Source of the DNA: a virus
Virus record (IMG/VR): IMGVR_UViG_3300033153_003480
Span: 1 to 45,511 of that record
DNA: 45,511 nucleotides
Direction: 5' to 3' (one strand)
In this document: positions 5,883-14,174 of the stretch, one piece after another
How positions within the stretch are numbered: position 1 is the stretch's first letter
How the letters are laid out: each line of letters starts with the position of its first letter
Made by a program: the position numbers and the translations under genes
Notes under the pieces: model-generated
The model's database searches: none
What the model was told of the DNA's origin: nothing
The model's input: the letters and a program-made list of their open reading frames with translations, nothing else

Positions 5883-6704
5883 ATGAAAGCACCGGAAGCA
5901 ATAAAAGCATTGGAATGTAGGTACGGAGACCATATAACGTTCTCGGAGGTCAAGGACGGTCCGACTTGGGGTGTGCGTCACCGGCGGGTAGATTTCATTG
6001 CTATCAGTAAAAGCTGGTCAAATCTCTGTACTAAGATTTTCGAGGTAAAGGTTAGCAGGTCAGATTTTCTGAATGACAAGAAGTGGCCTGAATATTTAGA
6101 GTTGGGTAATGAATTTTATTGGGTCTGTCCAAAGGGCATGATAAAAAGGAAAGAGGTGGATAGCAGGTGTGGACTGATTTACGTTTACGAAACGGGAACA
6201 TGCCGGACTGTTAAGAAAGCGCTTTTCCAAGATAGAGACCCAGACCCATATTTATTGCTCTATATTCTAATGTGGCGACACGGCACAAAAGAGGCTAAGA
6301 GTAGCCGCGAAGACCGCATGAAACACATAAAAAAAGAGATCGCGGATAGGGATGAGCTAGGCAAGCTATACAGCTTTTTCGTTTCCGACAGACTGGCTGG
6401 GGCTAATCGCGAAATCCGCATCAAAAGAGACGACCTTGCTCAATTGGAACATAGCCTAAAATCTATATTGGGCTGGCTTGAAAAAAAGGGCATGGCGGCA
6501 AGCCAAGCTGTCGCAATGCTGGAAAAGACCGAGGATGTGATGGACTTAATCGAAGAAGTCAACAAGCATCACGTTTATAGCGTGAAGGAAATTTTAACCA
6601 AAGCAAGGCTTTTACACTTAGGGTGGGGTACAAAGAGAAACATAGATGACACGATTATCCTTTTGGAATCAATCAGGGGGGCGATTGTTGGGGCTTCTGG
6701 ATGA
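5883..6704 (+). CDS. MmcB-like nuclease-fold protein
   Basis: The ATG at 5883 is chosen because GGAGGTGGC abuts it; the open frame back to 5844 lies in the structured leader. The product has 273 residues. Its first 110 match the MmcB / PD-(D/E)XK pattern: RHRRVDFIAIS with D37, then KIFEVKVSRSDFLND with E54 and K56, then KKWPEY (67-72). MmcB proteins are linked to DNA repair and mutagenesis in bacteria. The C-terminal part is a long charged helical extension with no recognised domain. It is the first gene of the rightward operon and overlaps the replication gene by 4 bases, so a role at replication or nicked DNA is plausible. Confidence 0.75.
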   Translation: MKAPEAIKALECRYGDHITFSEVKDGPTWGVRHRRVDFIAISKSWSNLCTKIFEVKVSRSDFLNDKKWPEYLELGNEFYWVCPKGMIKRKEVDSRCGLIYVYETGTCRTVKKALFQDRDPDPYLLLYILMWRHGTKEAKSSREDRMKHIKKEIADRDELGKLYSFFVSDRLAGANREIRIKRDDLAQLEHSLKSILGWLEKKGMAASQAVAMLEKTEDVMDLIEEVNKHHVYSVKEILTKARLLHLGWGTKRNIDDTIILLESIRGAIVGASG

Positions 6705-7414
6705 CTGAACTTGACGGCTGGGTCGGCGTATTCAGAGAGCTTTTGGATAGTCCCAAATGGCTCAACTCAACACCCGAACACAAGTGTATTTTGGTTGCAA
6801 TAATCCTTCTTGCTAACCACGAAGAGAACAAATGGGAGTGGCAGGGCAAGACTTTCAAGGTCAAGCCTGGGCAATTTGTGACCAGTATTGATACCCTCCG
6901 TAAAAGGGCAGGAAAAGGGGTCAGCACACAGAATGTCAGGTCCGCACTAAAACGTTTTGAAAAACTCCAATTTCTAACATGCAAAGCAACAAAGACGGGA
7001 CGGGTGATAACTATCTGTAATTGGGACAAATGGAGAGATAAACAGAAATCAAGTAACATAGAGAGCAACAAAGATGTAACAAAGGTGCAACAAAGGTGTA
7101 ACAAAGCTGTAACACCTAACAAGAATGATAAGAATGATAATAATGATAAGAAAGAACCTAAACCTATAGCGAAGTTTGTTCCTCCTTCGATTGAACAGAT
7201 ACAAAAGCACATTGATGAGAAGGGATATACGTTTTCTGCCGAAGCGTTCCATGCTCATTACGATTCTAACGGATGGATGATTGGGAAGAGCAAGATGAAG
7301 AAATGGAAAGCGGCTTGTGTGACGTGGAAATTAAACCAGAAGGAGAATGCCACATCCTTCACCCCACCCGACATCAGCGCGGAAGAGTACGAAAGCGGTA
7401 TCGCAAAGAAATAA
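6701..7414 (+). CDS. Replication initiator / replisome organiser-like protein (237 aa)
   Basis: The start overlaps the upstream stop as ATGA. Residues 1-110 have the pattern of a winged-helix replication initiator (WVGVFRELLDSPKWLNSTPE, then PGQFVTSIDTLRKRAGKGVS). A Lys/Asn-rich linker follows at about 115-150 (NDKNDNNDKK). The C-terminal segment AFHAHYDSNGWMIGKSKMKK with WKAACVTWKLN is the motif shared by many phage replication proteins (FYYESNGWKVG-type). The likely role is origin recognition or loading of host helicase. No helicase or polymerase gene is present. Confidence 0.75.
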   Translation: MTELDGWVGVFRELLDSPKWLNSTPEHKCILVAIILLANHEENKWEWQGKTFKVKPGQFVTSIDTLRKRAGKGVSTQNVRSALKRFEKLQFLTCKATKTGRVITICNWDKWRDKQKSSNIESNKDVTKVQQRCNKAVTPNKNDKNDNNDKKEPKPIAKFVPPSIEQIQKHIDEKGYTFSAEAFHAHYDSNGWMIGKSKMKKWKAACVTWKLNQKENATSFTPPDISAEEYESGIAKK

Positions 7415-7429
7415 TTGGAGGAGGAGAGC

Positions 7430-7561
7430 ATGATTAAAGAATGTGGTTGTAAGCACGAATATCAGGACAAGAAGTACGGAAAGAGCATGAGGGTTCACAA
7501 TAGGATGAAAAAGGATGGGTCAACAGAATGGCGATGTACCGTTTGTAGCAAAGAAAAGTAA
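7430..7561 (+). CDS. Zinc-ribbon microprotein (43 aa)
   Basis: The ATG follows GGAGGAGGAGAGC. CGC (residues 5-7) with His9, and CTVC (36-39), make a likely zinc ribbon in a very basic protein. It is the last gene before the late promoter, and its size and fold suggest a nucleic-acid-binding accessory protein. Confidence 0.6.
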   Translation: MIKECGCKHEYQDKKYGKSMRVHNRMKKDGSTEWRCTVCSKEK

Positions 7562-7602
7562 TCTGCCAGAGAACATCCTAATAAAATAAATCCTAAAAAG
7601 TC

Positions 7603-7631
7603 TTGACTTTGTATTTAGAGTGTAGTATAAA
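7603..7631 (+). promoter_or_regulatory. Promoter before the virion operon
   Basis: TTGACT (7603-7608), a 17-base spacer, TATAAA (7626-7631), with an A/T-rich stretch (7580-7600) just upstream. It shares CTTGACTTT with the promoter at 5714. The transcript would start near 7638 and read into the terminase genes. Confidence 0.75.
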
Positions 7632-7795
7632 CAGATTAACATACTCGTCATGCCTCTACCTGCTCGCCTCTCGACGATGCGGGATGGTTATGCACACTTT
7701 GGGCGAGTCTTTACAGCCTCCAAGTCTTCGAGACGCTAATGGGGGCTTGATTACTATCACACGGACGTGTTTACATAGACCACATGGGGGTTCGT
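7632..7795 (+). promoter_or_regulatory. Structured leader of the virion operon
   Basis: This stretch of about 160 bases between promoter and small terminase has no convincing gene. CTCGCC (7663-7668) can pair with GGCGAG (7702-7707), followed by TCTTTA, and GTCT/AGAC (7724-7734) forms a small hairpin. The arrangement resembles the leader after the promoter at 5714: a stem closing over about 40-60 bases followed by a short T-rich tail. An attenuator or antitermination site is possible but not proven. Confidence 0.4.
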
Positions 7796-8122
7796 ATGAC
7801 TGTCAAGTACACTGCTGCTCAGAAAAAGAAGGTAGCCGACCTCGCTTCACTCAACTGTCAGACTGGCACTATCGCAAATATTACTGGTATTCCGTACAAC
7901 AGCCTCAAGCGTCACTTTGGCAATATATTGACCAAAAAGCGTGCAGAATACAAGGCTTGGCTCAGGAAAACACAGAAAGAATTAGCACCCAAGAACCCTG
8001 CAATGGCTATATTCCTCGGCAAGAACGTACTCGATCAGACTGACAAGCAAGAAGTCACACACGACATACCCGACGACCTGAAGGGGCATCTGGACAAGCT
8101 GTTCCCTATTAAAAATATCTAA
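7796..8122 (+). CDS. terS: Terminase small subunit
   Basis: The ATG at 7796 is preferred, with GGGGG six bases upstream; an in-frame ATG at 7784 has no good site. The 108-residue product begins MTVKYTAAQKKKVADLASLN and contains a helix-turn-helix (TGTIANITGIPYNSLKRHFG, about residues 25-44), the typical N-terminal DNA-binding part of small terminases. It lies directly before the large terminase. The C-terminal half should mediate oligomer formation. Confidence 0.75.
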   Translation: MTVKYTAAQKKKVADLASLNCQTGTIANITGIPYNSLKRHFGNILTKKRAEYKAWLRKTQKELAPKNPAMAIFLGKNVLDQTDKQEVTHDIPDDLKGHLDKLFPIKNI

Positions 8123-8180
8123 GCCGATACACACGCAGACACGCCGAATACCGGCGCTCGTAGCTACGGCACAAACACTT

Positions 8181-9689
8181 ATGCGCATAGTCGAGAACAC
8201 AAGACCCATAATCGAGAAGATGTCGCTGTTCGACAAGAAGACCGGACAGAACATCCCTTTCGCATTATGGCCCCGACAGGTCGAATTTCTCGACGAGATA
8301 CACACTCACCGCAAGGTTGCCTACCTCAAGAAACGCCAGGTCGCTGGCTCGTCACTCACCGGCGCGGACTCCATCTGTCAGTGCGGACTCATCCCCGAGT
8401 TCCTCGTTCTCGCGCTCTCTAAGACAGGTGAGGACTCCGCCGAGTACCTTAAGCGCATATCAGACATGTACCACAGCCTGCCCCCGGTTCTAAAGGCAGC
8501 ATGGCCTCTGGCTAAAGAGACAGCCGATAGGATGGTGTTCAAGAACGGTTCCCGCATAATGAGCCTCTCAGCCCAAAGAGGGGCCGGTTTCACGGCAAAC
8601 AGAATTATTATTGACGAAGCCGCTTTCATCAAGAGCAAGACCGCGCACATTGACCTTGAGACCGTCATCAAGAACGTTGAACCCGCGCTCGACAAGGCCG
8701 AGGGACAACTCATCCTTGTGACCACGGCAGACGGCTACGATGACTTCTACGACATCTACAAGCTCGGTGAAGACCCGGAGTCTTCATGGGAGTCGTTCTT
8801 CTTCAGTTGTTGGGATGACCCGACCTTCAGCGAGGAGAAGCGGGAACAGATTGTCAAGGATCACGGCTCCGACCACGCGAACTGCAACTATCCCCGGACC
8901 GCTGAAGAGGCTTTCTTAAAGAGCGGACGCTGTTTCTTCAGCTCCGACATACTGCACGAGATGATAGCTGGCATGGCTAGACCGGGACGCAATGGTCGGC
9001 TGATAGAGATACACAAGAACGTGTCCTTCCAGGAAGACCCGGACGGACTGCTCACGATTTGGGACAACCCCCGCCCATCGGTTGACTACATCGCCGGGGT
9101 CGATGTCGCGGAAGGGATAGAGGTACGTCCGACCGAGAGGGAGCGTGACTTCTCGACGATCGTGGTGTTCGATAAGAAGTCCATGCACCAGGTCGCTGAG
9201 TACGAGTGCCGCTACGAACCAGAGTTCTTCGGTGAAGAGGTCAACAAGGTCTGTCGGTACTTCAACAACGCTTTCGTTGGGGTAGAGAACAACAACCACG
9301 GACTGACAACGATACGCAAGCTCCAGTCAGTCTACGGCGAGGCACACATGTTCTACATGGACCAGGTGGACGAGGAACGCCAGGTGCGGAGCAAGAAGTG
9401 GGGATGGTCGAGCAACAAGAAGTGGAAACCGCCGATGCTTGACGAGCTTGACCACTGGTTCAGGAACAGCCTCATAGAGGTCTACAGCGAGAAGACGCTC
9501 AAACAGTGCGTGACGTACATCGAGAACGCTGACGGGTCAACCGGGGCGCAGAGCAAGTGCTTTGACGACCTCGTGATGGCTCTCGGGATATGTCTACAGA
9601 TGCGGAGGTACAGTCCCGCGAACATCATGGAGGACGTGGACATCGGTGACTACTACGTCGAGTATAACGAACTGATGAGGGCGGGATGA
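8181..9689 (+). CDS. terL: Terminase large subunit
   Basis: ATPase plus nuclease that packages DNA into the prohead. The ATPase part shows KKRQVAGSS (50-58) as an atypical Walker A, RIIIDEAAFI with D145/E146 as Walker B, and LILVTTADG (177-185) as the coupling motif. The nuclease part shows VDVAEG (D308), VGVENNNHG (E369) and KCFDDLVMALG (D462/D463), the acidic metal-binding triad of the RNase H fold. The length of 502 residues is normal. The ATG at 8181 has no clear ribosome site; the frame is open back to about 8110 without a better ATG. Confidence 0.93.
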   Translation: MRIVENTRPIIEKMSLFDKKTGQNIPFALWPRQVEFLDEIHTHRKVAYLKKRQVAGSSLTGADSICQCGLIPEFLVLALSKTGEDSAEYLKRISDMYHSLPPVLKAAWPLAKETADRMVFKNGSRIMSLSAQRGAGFTANRIIIDEAAFIKSKTAHIDLETVIKNVEPALDKAEGQLILVTTADGYDDFYDIYKLGEDPESSWESFFFSCWDDPTFSEEKREQIVKDHGSDHANCNYPRTAEEAFLKSGRCFFSSDILHEMIAGMARPGRNGRLIEIHKNVSFQEDPDGLLTIWDNPRPSVDYIAGVDVAEGIEVRPTERERDFSTIVVFDKKSMHQVAEYECRYEPEFFGEEVNKVCRYFNNAFVGVENNNHGLTTIRKLQSVYGEAHMFYMDQVDEERQVRSKKWGWSSNKKWKPPMLDELDHWFRNSLIEVYSEKTLKQCVTYIENADGSTGAQSKCFDDLVMALGICLQMRRYSPANIMEDVDIGDYYVEYNELMRAG

Positions 9690-9796
9690 GTGATACTATA
9701 TCGGCGCTGTCTTTGTGGGCGCTGTTGGTGCTTACAGTCATAACTCTAGCGTATATTGCTATCGTGGCAATCAAGGAGAAACACCATGTCAGATGA
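9686..9796 (+). CDS. Single-pass membrane microprotein (36 aa)
   Basis: The start overlaps the terminase stop (ATGA). The product MSDTISALSLWALLVLTVIT continues LAYIAIVAIKEKHHVR, with one membrane helix at residues 8-29 and a basic tail. The role is unknown; position between terminase and portal makes a lysis or virion-membrane role possible. Confidence 0.5.
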   Translation: MSDTISALSLWALLVLTVITLAYIAIVAIKEKHHVR

Positions 9797-9920
9797 CGAC
9801 AAATGGACGGAACCGCAACCAGTACCAAGCACGAACACGGAGCCGCATAGCATCTCCGGTGGCATGAAGTATGATTCCGATGGGACGGGGAAGAAGGACG
9901 ATGACGGCTCATCCAATTAG
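9786..9920 (+). CDS. Hypothetical 44-aa acidic protein
   Basis: The ATG overlaps the end of the upstream membrane peptide and follows AAGGAGAAACACC. The product MSDDDKWTEPQPVPSTNTEP is rich in Asp, Pro, Ser and Lys, probably disordered. It may be a small head-associated or assembly protein. Confidence 0.5.
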   Translation: MSDDDKWTEPQPVPSTNTEPHSISGGMKYDSDGTGKKDDDGSSN

Positions 9921-10056
9921 TCCGTACAGACGCAGACAGCTTGAGGACATGTCTGATACCGAGATAAAGGCATTGCCAAAACACATATTGTCACAGAACG
10001 GCAAGGATTTGTTTCTTTCTATCGTGCCGAAATGGGAGAGAAAACAGAATGGTTGA
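9901..10056 (+). CDS. Hypothetical 51-aa protein
   Basis: The ATG at 9901 is favoured by the AAGAAGGA site; the longer frame back to 9871 overlaps the previous gene more. MTAHPISPYRRRQLEDMSDT is followed by a helical KALPKHIL segment. It overlaps the portal start by 8 bases. No family recognised. Confidence 0.5.
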   Translation: MTAHPISPYRRRQLEDMSDTEIKALPKHILSQNGKDLFLSIVPKWERKQNG

Positions 10057-12169
10057 ACGATTAGCACCAGGCGAAGGCAAGGAAGTCACGAAGGAAGAGA
10101 AGTATAGGCTTGATGTCGTGACGCAGGCTGACGAGAAGGAACAGCCGAAAGACGAGGAGAAACAGGGCATACAGCCGTTCTCCCCGCTCGACATAAGTGA
10201 GGACATGAAGAAGGAGATTGCCAAGCTCGTGATGAAGGAGGTCCGGGCTGACAATCCCGAGCGTAAGGCGTTCATCAAGCACTGCCGGAAGATGCGCCAG
10301 CGGTATCTCATGGAGGACTTGAATCAGTCCGCCTGGCCCGGTGCGTCCCGGCGTAGGACAGCAGGCACGACAATCCATGTCAATCGTCTCATGCCGCGCA
10401 TACACAACGCCGTATGGGACAACGGTCTCGTTATACGTGCGACACCCACCTTGATAGAGTCCGAGGACTTCACACCGCTCCGCCAGGAACAACTGGGCGA
10501 TATCGCCAAGAAACACGAGCGGTTCCAGGACTTCGAGTTCCGTGAACGCATGGACCTTGACCAGGGCGATCTATCGGACAACCTCGAATACGACAGCACC
10601 ATGCTCAATCACGGCATACTAAAGAACAGTTTTGTGTTCGATGAGGAACGAAAGGAAGAGATAATCACCTACGAGACTGCGAACGAGGTGATACTCAAGT
10701 GGGGCGAAGACGTACTATTCAGATACCCGAAACTCATAGAGGACCTGTCCGGGATACCAATAGCCGACGCGATAGAAATAACAGCCGCAGGACAGAAGCT
10801 CCCTGAACTGCCTGAGGGAGACCGAAAAAGCATCCGTATCCTCGAGACGTACTGGGATGTCAAGGTCGGTCAGCGCGGCGAGAACATCCATCCCGGCGAC
10901 ATGGTGTGGGCGCGGGGGACAAAGAACTGGAAGAAGACACCGCTTGCCGCGCACAGGCTCAGGATGCGGAAAGACGAGATACTGCGGAAGATACGTGACG
11001 GGTTCTTTGAGGACATACCGGAGGACGAACTGTTTAAGGGCGATAAGGACAAGAAGAACGTCGATATCAGCAAAGAGTACGACATCTGGGAGGTCTATCT
11101 CCTTTACGACTACGATGAAGACGACTTAGAAGAGAAGGTATTGTGCTGGATATTCGCTGGCGATGATGGTAGCGGGCAGAAGTATCTCCGGGGCATCCGG
11201 TACCCATACACCCACGGTGAACCGCACACGATACTGTTCGGGATACAACACCGACGCTATGGGTTGTACACGATGGGACTCGGTGCCATGCTCGAAGGTA
11301 TGTCTTCGAGTGAGGACATGATGACGAACGCTATCACGAACGCTTGGCAGCAGGCGGTGGTGAAGGCGTGGAAGGTCGTCGTTGACGGGTCAAGCCCGTT
11401 CAGACCACGGATACACAGGTTCTTCCCCGGCGCTATCATGCCAGTGAAAGACCCGAACGAGATAACGGAACTCGCGCAGTCGGACATACCAAGCTCAAGC
11501 ATCACCTTGCGTGAGGACAACCGCATGGAAGGCGAGATGCTCGTCGGCGCTCCGAGGGGGTCGTTCTCGGGACAGGTCAATCAGCAAGACCCGCGTGGGC
11601 CGGCGCGTAAGACTGAGGTTCTTCTCGACCAGGCGCAGATCAACGTCGCGGACTACGTGAAACACTACACGGTCGCTCTCCGTGACCTAGCATACCAGAC
11701 ACAGAGCAACTACTATCAGTTCATGGACGATACCGACAAGATAAACTTTCGGGACGATACGGGGCTCTCCACGCTCTCAAAGATGGAACTACGGACAAAG
11801 ATGCGCTACACGCTCGACCACGCCATTAAGGCGGTTAACGCGAAGGATTTGGCTCAGTCAATGGTGGCGTTCGAGGCCGCACTTGTAGACAACCCGATGT
11901 ACGTTGGCAACACGAGCGCACGTGCTTTCGTCTACGAGACGTTCGTTGAGAACTTTGACCCGATATTCGCCCGGAACATGGACAGGATGGTGCCTGAGGG
12001 TACAGAGGAACGCATAGAGCAGGAACGGCAGGCGAATGAGGCGGCACAGGCAGAGGCTCAGGAGATAGAGCAGGCGACGGAAGCGATACAGTTCGAGAGG
12101 GGTTTAAGTAAACAAGACGCAGAACGCGAGGCTGTCGCTGTTGTTAGAGGTGAGGCGGCTGTAGCGTAA
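10049..12169 (+). CDS. Portal protein (706 aa, P22-like size)
   Basis: Large portal that forms the dodecameric ring at the packaging vertex. The position after the terminases and the length near that of P22-type portals support this. RLMPRIHNAVWDNGLVIRAT (near residues 113-132) and the LGAMLEGMSSSEDMMTNAIT stretch match the helical stem and crown features of this class. The C-terminal roughly 70 residues are Gln/Glu/Ala-rich helix, like a barrel extension. The ATG at 10049 has GGGAGAG about 10 bases upstream. Confidence 0.85.
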   Translation: MVERLAPGEGKEVTKEEKYRLDVVTQADEKEQPKDEEKQGIQPFSPLDISEDMKKEIAKLVMKEVRADNPERKAFIKHCRKMRQRYLMEDLNQSAWPGASRRRTAGTTIHVNRLMPRIHNAVWDNGLVIRATPTLIESEDFTPLRQEQLGDIAKKHERFQDFEFRERMDLDQGDLSDNLEYDSTMLNHGILKNSFVFDEERKEEIITYETANEVILKWGEDVLFRYPKLIEDLSGIPIADAIEITAAGQKLPELPEGDRKSIRILETYWDVKVGQRGENIHPGDMVWARGTKNWKKTPLAAHRLRMRKDEILRKIRDGFFEDIPEDELFKGDKDKKNVDISKEYDIWEVYLLYDYDEDDLEEKVLCWIFAGDDGSGQKYLRGIRYPYTHGEPHTILFGIQHRRYGLYTMGLGAMLEGMSSSEDMMTNAITNAWQQAVVKAWKVVVDGSSPFRPRIHRFFPGAIMPVKDPNEITELAQSDIPSSSITLREDNRMEGEMLVGAPRGSFSGQVNQQDPRGPARKTEVLLDQAQINVADYVKHYTVALRDLAYQTQSNYYQFMDDTDKINFRDDTGLSTLSKMELRTKMRYTLDHAIKAVNAKDLAQSMVAFEAALVDNPMYVGNTSARAFVYETFVENFDPIFARNMDRMVPEGTEERIEQERQANEAAQAEAQEIEQATEAIQFERGLSKQDAEREAVAVVRGEAAVA

Positions 12170-12186
12170 AAAATAAGGAGGGGATA

Positions 12187-12609
12187 ATGTCAACAGAACA
12201 ATCCCAGGAAGAGTACAGTAATTGGTTCGAAGAGCTTGACTCAGGAGAGAGGGAACGCATCACGCAGGTGCTGTATGACAACATACACTCGCCTGTCATC
12301 GCGGTTCTCAAGGAGGCGTACGGGTACCAGAAGAGGTTTTTAGAGACAGAGCTGAACAACATCTCGGCTATGCTCCCGGCCGACATACGGCATATGTGGA
12401 AGGACATCATCGAGGGCAAGATAAAACAGCTTGACTCTAACATCATGGACCTCGACGAAGAGGTGCTGCACGCGACGCTCGACAGCATCACAGCCGAACG
12501 CGAGATGCTTGATAACATCAAGAAGAAGGAGCGGCGCGAGATAAAGGAAATCAAAGAGGCGGACGAACTGAATGAAAAAGAGGGATACATCCCCGGCGAA
12601 GACGACTGA
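12187..12609 (+). CDS. Hypothetical 140-aa helical head protein
   Basis: The ATG follows AAGGAGGGGATA. The protein is acidic and almost all helical, with a coiled-coil-like region (MLDNIKKKERREIKEIKEAD). The position between portal and scaffold suggests a head-assembly or portal-associated protein. No family recognised. Confidence 0.65.
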   Translation: MSTEQSQEEYSNWFEELDSGERERITQVLYDNIHSPVIAVLKEAYGYQKRFLETELNNISAMLPADIRHMWKDIIEGKIKQLDSNIMDLDEEVLHATLDSITAEREMLDNIKKKERREIKEIKEADELNEKEGYIPGEDD

Positions 12610-12769
12610 GGATAAGATAGAGAATATCCTTGACGTGTCTGCACGCTTCTTTCGGCGCATAATAAACGACAAGCCCGACTATCACGGGTCGGTGACGTTT
12701 AATTTCAAAGACGGAGGTTTGACACATCTGAACGAAAAAAAGTCAATAGTTCCGACTGATATAGAATAA
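12572..12769 (+). CDS. Hypothetical 65-aa protein
   Basis: It starts inside the end of the upstream gene, with a weak ribosome site. MKKRDTSPAKTTEDKIENIL is followed by FKDGGLTHLNEKKS. The 38-base overlap is larger than usual here, so translation is likely coupled. Function unknown. Confidence 0.5.
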   Translation: MKKRDTSPAKTTEDKIENILDVSARFFRRIINDKPDYHGSVTFNFKDGGLTHLNEKKSIVPTDIE

Positions 12770-12794
12770 CTATACAGGCGATTAGGAAGAACCT

Positions 12795-12869
12795 AAGCCT
12801 CGTTGATGGTAAGTGAGTCGTATCCCCGATGAAAACGGATACGTGACCATCTGCGGGGCTTTTCTTTTT
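12795..12869 (+). terminator. Three-tier hairpin with U-tract between portal and capsid genes
   Basis: Three nested stems: AAGCCTCG (12795-12802) with CGGGGCTT (12854-12861); GATGGT (12805-12810) with ACCATC (12846-12851); CGTATCC (12819-12825) with GGATACG (12837-12843), loop of 11. A TTTTCTTTTT run follows (12860-12869). It is a strong intrinsic terminator by shape. TTAGG/CCTAA (12782-12796) forms a competing small hairpin whose 3' arm overlaps the base of the long stem. No clear promoter is visible between it and the scaffold gene at 12944. Confidence 0.8.
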
Positions 12870-12943
12870 GCTTCCACGTCTTTAGTACTGGGGCACCCTA
12901 GCCAGTCAAAAAACAGGGTCTAAAAACACTAAGGAGGAAGTCG

Positions 12944-13912
12944 ATGAGACGGCACTACGAGGAAGACCCGTTTGACCTGCAACTATTCGCAGATGATGAC
13001 GGGGACGAAGTAACGGAAGGCGAAGAAGTTGACGGAGGTGGTACGGACGATGCGGGCGCCGATGAGACGGAAGCCCAAGAGACAATAACCGAGACCATCG
13101 GGAGCGTTGAGTACGTCAAGGACAGCGAGGGAAACTACTGTCTTGATAACGGCGAAGGACGGCTATTCGCAGTACTCGACCATAAACGCGTACCGTTCAG
13201 GGACCGCCTGGGCGAAGCTGAGAAGACGCACGGTCAGGAGCGCGACGACTGGCAGAAACGCATGTCGGAGACCGAGACGTTCTACAAGGACGAGATGTCC
13301 CGGAGCCGACCCGCGTCTGCGAGCCAGCCCGAGATGACCGAGGAAGAGTGCTATCAGCGGTACGGGGTCAGCCTCGAACACCGTAGGAACCAGGTAGAGG
13401 ACGCGCGGGCTGAGTTCGAGGGCAAGTTCGACGCTCTTGAAGCTGAGAACGAGAAGGACACCGCATGGAATACGGTGCATCGTGAGCTTGAGGGCTTAAA
13501 GGCAGACAGCAACTACACCCAGTTCTTAGAGGACGAGGATTTCATGGTTGCTCTGAACAAGCGCATGATGGAAATCAAGGTTAGCGACGCGGTAGCTGGC
13601 GGCACGGTTAGAAGCCTAGTCAACGAACTTAAGGGCGAGAACTTCGAGAAGTACGCATCAAAGTTCGAGGCGCGGGGTACACGCAAGGCCAACGAGAGGC
13701 GCGAGATGGTCGGTGCAATAACTCCCCCGGCATCCACGACAGGCGCGAGACGGCCTGGTGGCGGCCCGGCGATCACCGAGGAAGTCAAGAGCTTCGCCAA
13801 GATGATGAACATGACGGAGAAGACAGTAGCGAAGATGTTTGCAAAACGCGAGAAGACGAACGCGGAAAGGCTAGGAGGAAAGCAAGATGACCGAAAACAA
13901 AGCGGAAGGTAA
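12944..13912 (+). CDS. Capsid scaffolding protein
   Basis: The ATG follows AAGGAGGAAG. The N-terminus contains DLQLFADDD, the NLQLFA-like tag seen at the start of many phage scaffold and head proteins. A very acidic region (residues 15-50), a long helical charged middle and a basic C-terminus (KREKTNAERLGGKQDDRKQS) follow. This acidic-helical-basic layout, at 322 residues and directly upstream of capsid genes, is that of a scaffold which guides the shell and then leaves. Confidence 0.8.
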   Translation: MRRHYEEDPFDLQLFADDDGDEVTEGEEVDGGGTDDAGADETEAQETITETIGSVEYVKDSEGNYCLDNGEGRLFAVLDHKRVPFRDRLGEAEKTHGQERDDWQKRMSETETFYKDEMSRSRPASASQPEMTEEECYQRYGVSLEHRRNQVEDARAEFEGKFDALEAENEKDTAWNTVHRELEGLKADSNYTQFLEDEDFMVALNKRMMEIKVSDAVAGGTVRSLVNELKGENFEKYASKFEARGTRKANERREMVGAITPPASTTGARRPGGGPAITEEVKSFAKMMNMTEKTVAKMFAKREKTNAERLGGKQDDRKQSGR

Positions 13913-14156
13913 GGCAACGAAGACGGCAACACAGAAACCGAAGAAAAGCAAGGAACGGTTCAGAACGAACACTGTAGCTAAGTGGGAAAAACTCGTACTG
14001 CTCGGGCATGTGCCGATCGAGATACGCGGCGGCAAGAATGTCAGCGAGATAGCGAGTGAAGTATTGACCCACAAGGTTTACACGTTCGACCTCTCCCCGG
14101 AAGAGGCTCTGGTAGAGCTTGAGAAGTCCCCGGAAGAGGTAGACAAGCTGTTCTAG
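13887..14156 (+). CDS. Hypothetical 89-aa head-region protein
   Basis: The ATG follows GGAGGAAAGCA and lies inside the scaffold's 3' end. The Lys/Thr-rich start (MTENKAEGKATKTATQKPKK) is followed by a folded part, KLVLLGHVPIEIRGGKNVSE. No family recognised; a small head component is likely from its place. Confidence 0.6.
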   Translation: MTENKAEGKATKTATQKPKKSKERFRTNTVAKWEKLVLLGHVPIEIRGGKNVSEIASEVLTHKVYTFDLSPEEALVELEKSPEEVDKLF

Positions 14157-14174
14157 CGGAAAGGAGAATAAGCA

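Noticed and set aside
7603-8043. 146-aa plus-strand ORF over the leader and small terminase gene
   Set aside because: It lies in another frame of the terminase small subunit, starts at the promoter -35 and has no protein-like pattern.
12770-12943. tRNA or tmRNA candidate around the three-tier hairpin
   Set aside because: No cloverleaf, anticodon arm or CCA end; the T run points to a terminator or leader RNA.
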